A model generated the notes under the pieces. The model was not told the DNA's origin, searched no databases, and was given only the letters and a program-made list of their open reading frames with translations. The position numbers and the translations under genes are program-made. This document shows positions 1 to 7,083 of a DNA stretch of 32,500 nucleotides, piece by piece; the first letter of the stretch is position 1; every line of letters begins with the position of its first letter. Source of the DNA: Sulfuritalea sp. (GTDB taxonomy: Bacteria > Pseudomonadota > Gammaproteobacteria > Burkholderiales > Rhodocyclaceae); the NCBI GenBank assembly GCA_023229545.1, contig JALNZB010000023.1:1-32500 (forward strand), read 5' to 3'.

Positions 1-165
1 GGCAGTGTCATGGATGATGGCTGCTCAAAACCGGATACCTTCATCAAGGTCACCGGGGATGTCACGCTGGATTACGCCCTGGACTATATCGAGCGCAAGA
101 GTCCGGACTGGGCTGCGATAGCGCGAAGCTTTCGGGCACGGCTCAGTGGAGCGGCATTCCAGTGA
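1..165 (+). CDS. C-terminal end of a TrbC-like F-type conjugation protein (partial)
   Basis: The frame is open from the first base to TGA at 163-165, giving the last 54 residues of a protein that starts outside the window. The segment with VTGDVTLDYALDYI resembles the C-terminal thioredoxin-like part of F-type TrbC/TraW-family pilus assembly proteins, which end with a 'GDVxLxYALE' stretch. In F-like transfer loci trbC lies directly before traN, which fits the next genes here. The stop overlaps the GTG start of the next gene by a GTGA tetranucleotide, so translation is probably coupled. The family call rests on this short tail plus gene order; the start and catalytic features cannot be seen. 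Confidence 0.6.
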   Translation, partial: GSVMDDGCSKPDTFIKVTGDVTLDYALDYIERKSPDWAAIARSFRARLSGAAFQ

Positions 166-1646
166 GATGGGAAATTACCGTCGCAGTGTTCTTGCTGGCG
201 CCGTGGCTGGCGATGGCCGATCAAAACGGTGCGTTCACCGACGGGAAATCGCTTGGCGCCTCGCTCAATCAACAGAATCGAGATGCCATCACTGCCGGAA
301 ACATCGAGAACAAGATTCCCGCGTATGGGCAGTCGGCTGCAGAGGCCACGTATTTTCAGGGGGGGAGGGGGGATACGGTCGGACCTGGAGTGGCCAGAGT
401 ATCAACCTGTTCGTCGGTGACGCCTGACAGCGATCCTATCAAGCGCCAGGAATGCGAGGCCGTCAATTTTCTTGCGCGCAACCCTGATATTCGCCCTCAA
501 TTTTCCATCACCGGAAGCGACTCGATGATCCTGGGGGCCAGGAGCGCCCGAGCCAATGCGGAGAGCGCATTTCAGTCGCTTGGAATTGCTGGAGGCACGG
601 GCAGTAGCACCCAATGCCAGACCAGAACGGAAACAACGCCGGCACAGTTCACTACAGAGACATGCTCATCTCCGAGGGAAGTCGGAACCGAGCAATGCGC
701 GATGGGCCGCATTATCAATATCGATGCGGATGCCAATTACCAATGTGATCGGACGGCAACCGTTCTGAGCTCAGCTACCCGTGCCCCCTCTGTCACGACA
801 CCCTCATGCACGATGGGGCGGATCGTCGATATCAACAGCGATTCAAATTTCCAGTGCGATCAGACCATCAATGCCTATGAGACGCAGTCTTGTCGCAAGA
901 AAGTGAATGTCACCGTCACCACCGGAGTGTCTGGAACGACTGGCAGGATCGTTCTCGCAACGATCAAGCCAGGCGCGTATTTGTTTACCGATGGAACTAA
1001 TGGGGGTGTTTGGGTACATGGAGTGAATGGAGCTGAATTGAATGTCGGAAGCGGATCGGCAATTTCAGGAGATTCAATCGGTCTCGACTATAACTCGGAC
1101 TATGGCGGCACCAAACAGCTTGTTGTCAGCCATAACGGATGTGGGAATGGTACGTGCAGTGGGACATTCAATTATCAAGTATGGAGAGCATTTAATGGAA
1201 CGTGGTGGGATGTTGTAGCCGGGCAATTTGGGCAGCAAATCAGAGAAACCTCAATTTGTCCGAAGAATTTCTCAGTCTCGGAGATATGGGTTAGTGGCTA
1301 TACGGGTTCCATTTCAATAACTGCATCATGTCCTGATGCATCAGGCGCGGTGTCGCTGTCATTCTCCCGTTCAGTATCTTATTGCCCTGGCGATTTCTCT
1401 GGATCGGGATGGGTAGCGCCCAGTCAGAGTCTAGATGCCAGCACTACTGGCGCGAAGGGATCGTGTGCCGCAAATATCACCTACTACGGCAATGGGTCAT
1501 TTAATTACAACTATTGGTCAAAGCATGATTCGAGTAGCGATGCGCACTCATGGAAGGCGGTTGGATTTTCGATCCCCGTTCAGAGAAATGCACTGACGTA
1601 CTCGATGATCAACAATTGTGCATTACTAGAGACGAGGGCGCAGTGA
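162..1646 (+). CDS. Exported TraN-like conjugation protein (N-terminal-type TraN, 494 aa)
   Basis: It starts at GTG 162, overlapping the upstream stop. Residues 1-19 form a signal peptide (hydrophobic VAVFLLAPWLAMA), so the protein is exported. The first 110 residues, with GKSLGASLNQQN and IPAYGQSAAEATYF, resemble the N-terminus of F-type TraN, the outer-membrane mating-pair stabilisation protein. Two Cys-bounded copies of an 'MGRIxxIxxDxNxQC' unit follow (about residues 179-195 and 216-232). The C-terminal half (about 250-494) is Gly/Ser/Asn/Trp-rich, predicted beta-rich, and encoded by DNA of clearly lower GC. It lacks the conserved TraN C-terminus, which is found instead in the gene at 2280. 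It could be the detached N-terminal half of a split TraN or a paralogous surface adhesin. The conjugation role is inferred from context; the binding function is unknown. Confidence 0.6.
   Translation: MRWEITVAVFLLAPWLAMADQNGAFTDGKSLGASLNQQNRDAITAGNIENKIPAYGQSAAEATYFQGGRGDTVGPGVARVSTCSSVTPDSDPIKRQECEAVNFLARNPDIRPQFSITGSDSMILGARSARANAESAFQSLGIAGGTGSSTQCQTRTETTPAQFTTETCSSPREVGTEQCAMGRIINIDADANYQCDRTATVLSSATRAPSVTTPSCTMGRIVDINSDSNFQCDQTINAYETQSCRKKVNVTVTTGVSGTTGRIVLATIKPGAYLFTDGTNGGVWVHGVNGAELNVGSGSAISGDSIGLDYNSDYGGTKQLVVSHNGCGNGTCSGTFNYQVWRAFNGTWWDVVAGQFGQQIRETSICPKNFSVSEIWVSGYTGSISITASCPDASGAVSLSFSRSVSYCPGDFSGSGWVAPSQSLDASTTGAKGSCAANITYYGNGSFNYNYWSKHDSSSDAHSWKAVGFSIPVQRNALTYSMINNCALLETRAQ
359..372 (+). 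repeat. G7-A-G6 homopolymeric tract inside the TraN-like gene
   Basis: Seven G, one A and six G lie in frame over the codons for Gln-Gly-Gly-Arg-Gly-Asp near the N-terminus of the exported TraN-like protein. Such tracts are prone to slipped-strand mispairing and can switch frames. Here the frame is intact. Confidence 0.8.
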
Positions 1647-2278
1647 TAAGAGCGGCAAGAGGGTTGGCAGGTGTTTTATTCGGTTTATTGCTTCTTCATT
1701 TTTCGAATGCATCTTTTGCCTGGAATATCAATACAACGGACCTCCACGATGGCGATATCGTAGTTCGTCGAGCAGATGGAATGGAATCCTTCGTTGCCTT
1801 GGAAGTTGACGGGAAATGGACGCATGTCGGAATACTCCACAAGAGCGGCAACGAATGGCTGGTTATTACCTCCTACAACGTCGGCAAGAATCAGGTACAC
1901 GGCGTCCAAGAAGAATCGCTCGATGACTTTCTTGGTTTGGCGAAAGCGTTTGTTGTTGTCAGGATCACTGAAAACGCGGACTACGCAGAAAATGCCGTGA
2001 AGCGCGCTCTCGCAAAAATTGGCGTCCCATACAACAAGTCAATCAGCGATCTGGGGGATGACCGAATGACGTGTGTTGCCTTGGCGAGATATGCCTATGG
2101 CGGCATTTTCAAGATGACATCCATCGATCTGGTGCCTATTTTTGCCAGGATGGGCATTGACGAAAAGCTTGCGAGGGATTTGGGTTTTCTGGAGAAAAGC
2201 GAGAAGTTGCCCACCACGGTTAGAACTGTTCTGCCATCGGACATCGTAGCAAGCGGACGGGTTGTTTCAGGAGGATAG
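1643..2278 (+). CDS. YiiX-like permuted papain/NlpC-P60 cysteine hydrolase, exported
   Basis: The chosen start is GTG 1643, which overlaps the previous stop (GTGA) and is followed at once by a signal peptide (residues 1-26, VLFGLLLLHF...ASFAW); a longer frame opening upstream would bury that signal. The mature protein has the layout of YiiX/YebB-type permuted papain-fold enzymes: a DLHDGDIV segment, a WTHVGIL segment with a likely catalytic His (H61), and a later GVPYN...MTCVALARYAY segment with a likely nucleophilic Cys (C144). Family members are amidases or peptidases, some acting on cell-wall peptides or lipids; the substrate here is unknown. It sits between two TraN-like genes and is coupled to the first, so a role in envelope remodelling or mating-pair formation is inferred. 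Its length of 211 aa suits the family. Confidence 0.75.
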   Translation: MIRAARGLAGVLFGLLLLHFSNASFAWNINTTDLHDGDIVVRRADGMESFVALEVDGKWTHVGILHKSGNEWLVITSYNVGKNQVHGVQEESLDDFLGLAKAFVVVRITENADYAENAVKRALAKIGVPYNKSISDLGDDRMTCVALARYAYGGIFKMTSIDLVPIFARMGIDEKLARDLGFLEKSEKLPTTVRTVLPSDIVASGRVVSGG

Positions 2279-2279
2279 G

Positions 2280-4409
2280 ATGAAACGTCCGTTTCTCTAT
2301 GCACTGATTGCCGTGGCCATGACTGTCCATGGTGCTCAGGTAGCGGCCAAGGAGTGCACCAGAACAGGATCCGTTTGTATTGATAACACCCCTTTCAAAA
2401 ACTTTTCGGGTATCACTGTTCCTGTCACCGATGTGGGGGATTGTTGGGAATACGAAGACACCTACACTTGCATCAAACCGAATGCGGTCAACTACTGTCA
2501 GCCTTTTGTCGATGCCCAGCCGCAGTGCTGGCAGACCACCACTCAATGTGCCCAGTCCGACACGCTTTTCAATACAGGTTGCATGACGTACACCCAGACC
2601 TGGCGGTGCGGAGATCCAAATACTGCAACACCTACAAATACGATCCGCCTTGATAACACTTACTCGCTGGTATCGAGCAGTTATGACACAAGCCCTTGCA
2701 GTTCGCTTGATACCAGTCCCAACTGCCAGATTGCTCAGAGCACCTGCACGTCAGCCACTCCACCAACGTTGCCTCCTGGAATTACACCGTCTCAGGTTGC
2801 GCCAGATGGCTGCTATCAGAAACAAAATACCTATGCTTGTTTTTCGGTATCGGCTGCGAACACAAGCACTTGTTTGAGATCGAGCACAGATTGCATCGAC
2901 AGTACGCCAGCAAAGGTGGTTAATGGTGTATCAGTCAGCATCAGCCAGGTCGGCGGATGCTGGCAATACCGCGACACCTGCCTCTCTTCCAGTTCTCTGA
3001 ACTACTGCGCACCTTTTGAATCATTGGCGCAGTGCAATAACACGTCCCTGACGTGCACCCAGCAAGATACAACGTTCAATTCTGGCTGCATGAAGTACAC
3101 GGCCACATGGCGCTGCGCCGACCCACTTGTCGCAACTCCGACAAATACGATCCGGCTTGATGACACATTTACGCTGGTATCGAGCAACTATGATCCGGGC
3201 CCGTGCCAAAGCCTTGAGAACAACGCAAACTGCCAGATCGCTCAGACAACGTGCACGTCCACTACGCCTCTGTCATTACCGCCGGGTATTACCTCGTCGC
3301 AAGTCGCGCCTGATGGATGCTATCAGCGGCAGAACAGCTATGCCTGCCTCACCGGCCGGTCCGACACCTCCGAATGTGCCGGCTATACGTCGAATTCAGC
3401 CTGTTCCTTGCAGAGCAGCACTTGCACCGATAGCGAGCAGATCAATAGCCAATGTCTCATGGAGACGCGCACTTATCGGTGCATATCCAGACAACCGGAA
3501 ACGGTAACGACGACAAATTGCTCTGGACAACTTTTCTGCCAAAACGGCAACTGCTTCGACAAGGGCTATACCGGGGACACGGACTTCGCTCGATCCGTGG
3601 CCTTGATGGAAGCCGCACGGGAGGCGGGCGTCTATGGTGCTGAAACAGAAATATTCAAAGGCTTTGACTCACGATGCCGGATCAAACTGTTCGGCTTGGC
3701 CAATTGCTGCAAGAAGAGCAGTGGCGGGGGAGGGTTTTCCAATTTCAACCTGCTGGGCTCTGCGTCGAGTGTCGGCGGCCAAGTGCTGGATGTCGGCTCA
3801 TCCTATGTATATGACGCTCTCTACGATGGATCCACTTTGCAGCAAGGGCTTGGCGCTGCATTGGGTGTGTTGGGCGCTGACGGACTGTTCAATCCATCCT
3901 TCAACTTTTACGGATTCTCGTTTCAGTTCCTGCCCAGCCAAGGATTTGTCTTCACGGGTTTTGATCCCACTACATTGGCAATTCAGATTGGATTGATGAT
4001 TCTTCAAGATCTCTTGTCGTGCGAGCAGCGGGAGCAGATCCTCGCCATGCGGCGCGATCAGAATCTTTGCTACGAAATTGGGACCTACTGTTCCAGCGAG
4101 CTCAAGCTCCTCGTTACCAAAATTTGCATCGAGCATACCAAGTCATATTGTTGCTTCAATAGTCGCTTGGCAAGAATCCTCAATGAGCAGGGGAGGGGGC
4201 AGATTGGGAAAGGATGGGGTGGCGCGGAAAACCCGAATTGTTCCGGTTTCACACAGACAGAATTTGCGGCTATCGACTTCTCAAGAATAGACCTGTCCGA
4301 ATTCACAGCCGAAATCATGGCGAACATCAAGATGCCAAACGTCGGCACCTCAAGCCAACAAGTTCAGACCTCGGTTCAGCAGAAAGTCCAGAACTACTAC
4401 CAGAGGTGA
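2280..4409 (+). CDS. traN: F-type mating-pair stabilisation protein TraN
   Basis: The start is ATG 2280, with an AGGAGG-type ribosome binding site at about 2269-2274 that lies inside the end of the previous gene. A signal peptide (residues 1-23) leads into a very Cys-rich exported protein of 709 aa. Two copies of a roughly 165-170-residue Cys-rich module occupy about residues 26-187 and 198-356, and a further Cys-rich segment follows to about 430. The C-terminal region carries the family signature: RIKLFGLANCCKK, a Gly-rich linker, YCCFNSRLARI, GKGWGGAENPNCSGFT and DFSRIDLSEF. TraN is an outer-membrane component of F-type conjugation that contacts recipient surface receptors and stabilises mating pairs. 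The duplicated module lies where receptor specificity usually varies. Gene order after TrbC supports the call. Confidence 0.93.
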   Translation: MKRPFLYALIAVAMTVHGAQVAAKECTRTGSVCIDNTPFKNFSGITVPVTDVGDCWEYEDTYTCIKPNAVNYCQPFVDAQPQCWQTTTQCAQSDTLFNTGCMTYTQTWRCGDPNTATPTNTIRLDNTYSLVSSSYDTSPCSSLDTSPNCQIAQSTCTSATPPTLPPGITPSQVAPDGCYQKQNTYACFSVSAANTSTCLRSSTDCIDSTPAKVVNGVSVSISQVGGCWQYRDTCLSSSSLNYCAPFESLAQCNNTSLTCTQQDTTFNSGCMKYTATWRCADPLVATPTNTIRLDDTFTLVSSNYDPGPCQSLENNANCQIAQTTCTSTTPLSLPPGITSSQVAPDGCYQRQNSYACLTGRSDTSECAGYTSNSACSLQSSTCTDSEQINSQCLMETRTYRCISRQPETVTTTNCSGQLFCQNGNCFDKGYTGDTDFARSVALMEAAREAGVYGAETEIFKGFDSRCRIKLFGLANCCKKSSGGGGFSNFNLLGSASSVGGQVLDVGSSYVYDALYDGSTLQQGLGAALGVLGADGLFNPSFNFYGFSFQFLPSQGFVFTGFDPTTLAIQIGLMILQDLLSCEQREQILAMRRDQNLCYEIGTYCSSELKLLVTKICIEHTKSYCCFNSRLARILNEQGRGQIGKGWGGAENPNCSGFTQTEFAAIDFSRIDLSEFTAEIMANIKMPNVGTSSQQVQTSVQQKVQNYYQR
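2355..3347 (+). repeat. Tandem Cys-rich module duplicated inside traN
   Basis: Two modules of about 165-170 codons each contain the same Cys spacing and the words CID(N/S)TP, GCWxY, NYC, FN(T/S)GCM, TWRC, PTNTIRLD, CQIAQ and SQVAPDGCYQ. Near-identical DNA stretches such as acaaatacgatccg recur at 2634 and 3141, a period of 507 bp. This indicates an internal duplication young enough to leave DNA similarity. Confidence 0.85.
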
Positions 4410-4411
4410 GT

Positions 4412-4819
4412 ATGAGGATATTCAGAGCCCCGGCCTTCCTGATTGTCATGGTGCTTTCAGCCAGCACCTCGGCAGCGGAGTATTCCAGCGTCAAGCAGTT
4501 GCTCCTCGCAGCGATAGATGCGTCCGATGGCCGGGCGAGTGGTTTCGTCCTTGGCCAGATCGCCGAAAGATTCAAGAGAACGACTGGATCATCGGCGCCA
4601 ATCCTGGCCGAGGTATCCACGATCAGGAGTTTCAAACAGGAAGGCTGCAAGCGCCTCAACGTGCGACTTACCCAAAGCGGGGTTGCGACTTCAGAAGGCA
4701 AGACTGCCGACTTTGGGATGGATTACGGTTTGAACCTTTGCCGGAATGGCAGCCCGCCGACAGAAGGGATGGACCTTGAACAGGCGGGGAAGGTGCTTGA
4801 AAGGGGTGCTGTGGAATGA
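4412..4819 (+). CDS. Small exported protein of the transfer locus, function unknown
   Basis: ATG 4412 lies two bases after the traN stop and is preceded by AGAGGTGAG as a ribosome binding site. The 135-aa product has a signal peptide (about residues 1-22, FLIVMVLSASTSAA) and a mature domain of about 113 residues. I recognise no catalytic motif. The mature part contains two Cys (in QEGCKRLNV and LNLCRNG) that could form a disulfide, and the stretch KRLNVRLTQSG is beta-like. Its tight position after traN suggests a periplasmic accessory of the conjugation apparatus. The transfer operon seems to end here, since the next gene converges on it from the other strand. Confidence 0.7.
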   Translation: MRIFRAPAFLIVMVLSASTSAAEYSSVKQLLLAAIDASDGRASGFVLGQIAERFKRTTGSSAPILAEVSTIRSFKQEGCKRLNVRLTQSGVATSEGKTADFGMDYGLNLCRNGSPPTEGMDLEQAGKVLERGAVE

Positions 4820-4891
4820 TCTTGACGTTCATTTGGGGGTGGGAAAGCCAACAAAGGCTCTGTCTAATTCACCAGCGTATTGCCGATTGAA

Positions 4892-4911
4892 GTTGGAACG
4901 CTCAGTTCAAC
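4892..4911. terminator. Possible weak terminator hairpin between convergent genes
   Basis: GTTGGAAC and GTTCAAC can pair (7 bp with one bulged G) in the 93-bp gap between the end of the transfer operon and the end of the toxin gene. There is only a short, interrupted T run after it, so this is a weak call. Confidence 0.22.
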
Positions 4912-4912
4912 C

Positions 4913-5965
4913 TTATTGGTTGATTACTGACTCTAGATTCCGAGTCGCTTCGAGCACATCTTCAAAGTCCGGCACCTCGCCAAAAATCATTCCCGTCATC
5001 GCCTGGTAGTCACGCTTGAGTACACTCACCATCTCGGGCGTCGGCGTGACCGCAAATGAACCAGGCTTGGCATGCGGCAAATCCAAGTCCGCACTGTTGA
5101 AGAACATCAGTGCGTGACGCGCGCAGTCGAGAGCCAGAGCTTGATCCATTGCTGCTTGTTGTCCCACGGAAGAGCGGGTTAGTTTGTAGATGTCATAGTA
5201 GTGCCTCGAAACACGATGGCCTTGCAGACGCAATTCCCCTCGGTTGTCATGCCAACGGCGCAGGCCATGCAGAATCACGACCTTGTCCCAAAAAGTGCGT
5301 TCGGCATCGATAGTGACTACGTTCGACACGACGAGATTAGTCGCCAAGATGTCGTCGGCTACATACGGCCGGATAGCGACCGAACGGTGCGGGTCCAGGG
5401 CAGATTTGGCACCCGCTTCGATCTTGACCGTTGGTATCACGTATTCGTCGGCACCAATACTGACTGACGGATAGCGGACCAGCAGAGTCTGTTGATCCGG
5501 ATCGTCAGGATCCTGAACTACGGGAACATCCGCGAACGAGACCCCTGCGTCGCGGAATGTCGTTTCAATTTGCCGGTTAAGACGTTCCTTGAGTGAGCCC
5601 TGAATGTAAGCTTGACAGGCCTGCTTGATGGCATCCAAGTGGTGTCGCTGTTGCTTACCCGAGAGTCCTTCCATATCTCGCACTTCGATGTTTTGGCCAA
5701 TGTCTTCCCGGAACACCGTGATGTCGATGTCTTCAGAAAACCTGGAGATCAGCCCATAGGCCCTGGACAGCGATGTTCCGCCCTTGAAGAGCAGGCGTGG
5801 CTCACCGCCATCGCTGCCGTTGAACAGCAGGTCCAACACCCAGGATACCCAGAAATCCTTCTCCGCATTTTGAAGCGGCGTACCGAGTCGCTCGGCGGTC
5901 TTAAGAAACAGGCCCCGACGCTCCTCGGGAGCAGCGGCAATGACGCGAAGAAAATCGGCGTTCAC
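4913..5965 (-). CDS. abiEii: AbiEii/AbiGii-family nucleotidyltransferase toxin
   Basis: The chosen start is GTG 5965, which overlaps the antitoxin stop (GTGA); longer in-frame starts lie inside the antitoxin gene. The 350-aa cytoplasmic protein carries the DNA polymerase beta-like nucleotidyltransferase signature: FKGGTSLSRAY (Gly62, Gly63, Ser65) followed by SEDIDI, whose Asp79 and Asp81 are the likely metal ligands, and a later VKIEAGAKS segment typical of the family. Known AbiEii toxins are GTP-binding or tRNA-modifying nucleotidyltransferases that arrest growth and provide abortive phage infection. With the gene upstream it forms a bicistronic type IV toxin-antitoxin unit, probably cargo that stabilises the neighbouring mobile element or defends the host. 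Nothing looks truncated. Confidence 0.92.
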   Translation of the reverse strand: MNADFLRVIAAAPEERRGLFLKTAERLGTPLQNAEKDFWVSWVLDLLFNGSDGGEPRLLFKGGTSLSRAYGLISRFSEDIDITVFREDIGQNIEVRDMEGLSGKQQRHHLDAIKQACQAYIQGSLKERLNRQIETTFRDAGVSFADVPVVQDPDDPDQQTLLVRYPSVSIGADEYVIPTVKIEAGAKSALDPHRSVAIRPYVADDILATNLVVSNVVTIDAERTFWDKVVILHGLRRWHDNRGELRLQGHRVSRHYYDIYKLTRSSVGQQAAMDQALALDCARHALMFFNSADLDLPHAKPGSFAVTPTPEMVSVLKRDYQAMTGMIFGEVPDFEDVLEATRNLESVINQ

Positions 5966-6639
5966 GTCTGAGCCTTTGTGGTGGTCTGCGCTGAAAAGGC
6001 AAGAAGATCGCGAATCCACCGTTGCATCCACGATGGCACAGTGTGCAAGCCAGATCGCAGATCATCACGAATCGCAGGCCCTTGGCGAGCATCCTGCAAT
6101 AGACGGGCAAGTTTGGTTTGAATCGTATCCTGATCGACTTGGATGCCATCCCTTAGTCCATCGCGCAGCCAGTACAGGGCTTGCACTACCCGCATGGCTG
6201 GACGACCGGCCCAGTAGAGCTTGCTCGGTGCCGTCAGTTTGAACTGGAGGATCAACTTGCCCAGTTGGATTGGGCGTAGCCGTCCATCTGTATGCACGAT
6301 GACCTGCCCCGGCACCGCGTTGGTCAGGCCCAGGTCGTTGGCGGCCGTCATCCCATCAATCAGTACGCGCACCTGATCGCGGCGACCAACAGCGTCGATC
6401 ACGCTACGGTAATCGGGAGCGGCGGGCAGGCCGGTGAGTGAATTTGCGCTGGGTTGGTCGTATAGTCCCCGGTCGATGCGACGCAGATCATTGCCGGCCA
6501 CCATGCGTTGCAGGGTCTTATCCACCGCGTCACGGCTGCCTAGGTCGAGAAAATCCACCGGCGTCCAAACTTTGGCGACCGGGGCCTTGCGGATGCGTTG
6601 TATAACCTGCGATTTGATAGCGGGCGTCGGACTGAGCAT
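5962..6639 (-). CDS. abiEi: AbiEi-family antitoxin and transcriptional repressor
   Basis: ATG 6639 is preceded by AAGGAG at a good distance. The 225-aa product begins with a winged helix-turn-helix-like segment (about residues 5-65, with VDFLDLGSRDAVDKTLQRM and RIDRGLYD) typical of AbiEi/DUF6088 antitoxins, followed by a larger C-terminal domain (VRVLIDGMTAANDLGL, ALYWLRDGL). AbiEi counteracts the nucleotidyltransferase toxin without binding it (type IV antitoxin) and represses its own operon by binding inverted repeats at the promoter. The next feature gives a matching operator directly upstream. The stop overlaps the toxin start, so antitoxin is made first and toxin translation is coupled to it. 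Confidence 0.88.
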   Translation of the reverse strand: MLSPTPAIKSQVIQRIRKAPVAKVWTPVDFLDLGSRDAVDKTLQRMVAGNDLRRIDRGLYDQPSANSLTGLPAAPDYRSVIDAVGRRDQVRVLIDGMTAANDLGLTNAVPGQVIVHTDGRLRPIQLGKLILQFKLTAPSKLYWAGRPAMRVVQALYWLRDGLRDGIQVDQDTIQTKLARLLQDARQGPAIRDDLRSGLHTVPSWMQRWIRDLLAFSAQTTTKAQT

Positions 6640-6649
6640 GGCCGGCTCC

Positions 6650-6681
6650 TTGTCCGATTAGTATATACATATTTCGGACAA
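6650..6681 (-). promoter_or_regulatory. abiE promoter with perfect 8-bp inverted-repeat operator
   Basis: TTGTCCGA (6650-6657) and TCGGACAA (6674-6681) form a perfect inverted repeat with a 16-bp spacer. On the minus strand the spacer holds TATACT as a -10 box, and TTGCTG 16 bp upstream is a possible -35. The proximal arm ends just before the antitoxin ribosome binding site. The layout fits AbiEi autorepression by binding inverted repeats. Confidence 0.7.
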
Positions 6682-6950
6682 CAGCAAGCTCGACGTGCCG
6701 TTTCCATCTCAAATCGAGAGCCGCAGACAGAGATGAATGAGATTGTAAGTGGTACAAAAAGATACAGAAAACCCCAAGGTAACCCATTGATTCACAATGT
6801 CCGGAATATCACAATTTTGCGAGTGTATGGATACCACTAAAATGGCCCGCAAAACCGCATGGTTGAGCCATAAACTGGACTTGGCCGCATCCTCTATGGT
6901 GTGTACGGTGCATTAAAAATACAGTCAATACAATCAAGTAGTTACAAGAT

Positions 6951-6983
6951 TTGCGGCAAACTTGCGGCAAACGTGCGGCAAAT
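6951..6983 (+). repeat. Three tandem 11-bp repeats TTGCGGCAAAC
   Basis: TTGCGGCAAAC occurs twice in perfect register (6951-6961, 6962-6972) and is followed by the variant GTGCGGCAAAT (6973-6983). An 11-bp period places the units about one helical turn apart on the same face, as in binding sites for recombinases or initiators. No such protein gene is in the window, so the function is unknown. Confidence 0.75.
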
Positions 6984-7012
6984 CATTTTGCGATCTTCGA
7001 CAATCAAGATTC

Positions 7013-7027
7013 CCGGCGGTGCGCCGG
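7013..7027. terminator. GC-rich hairpin downstream of the chemosensory operon
   Basis: CCGGCG and CGCCGG pair perfectly around a 3-base loop, about 57 bases after the last stop of the operon on the minus strand. No T run follows it, so rho-independent termination is doubtful. Confidence 0.25.
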
Positions 7028-7083
7028 TCGATTCGGTTTTCTCAACCATGACAATTTCTGGACCTTTTTGTCGGGGGTTACCT

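Larger units (their letters stand above)
6682..7083. other. Gene-free, AT-richer intergenic stretch; possible element boundary
   Basis: No convincing coding frame is seen on either strand over about 400 bases, between the abiE promoter and the end of the chemosensory operon. Base composition is clearly more AT-rich than the operon that follows. It contains a triple 11-bp repeat (6951-6983) and a GC hairpin (7013-7027), described separately. It may hold the junction between the mobile region on the left and the chromosome on the right, but no integrase gene or tRNA-derived att sequence is visible. Confidence 0.4.

Noticed and set aside
1550..1642. Upstream extension of the YiiX-like gene
   Set aside because: It overlaps the TraN-like gene and would bury the signal peptide; the GTGA-coupled start at 1643 is better.
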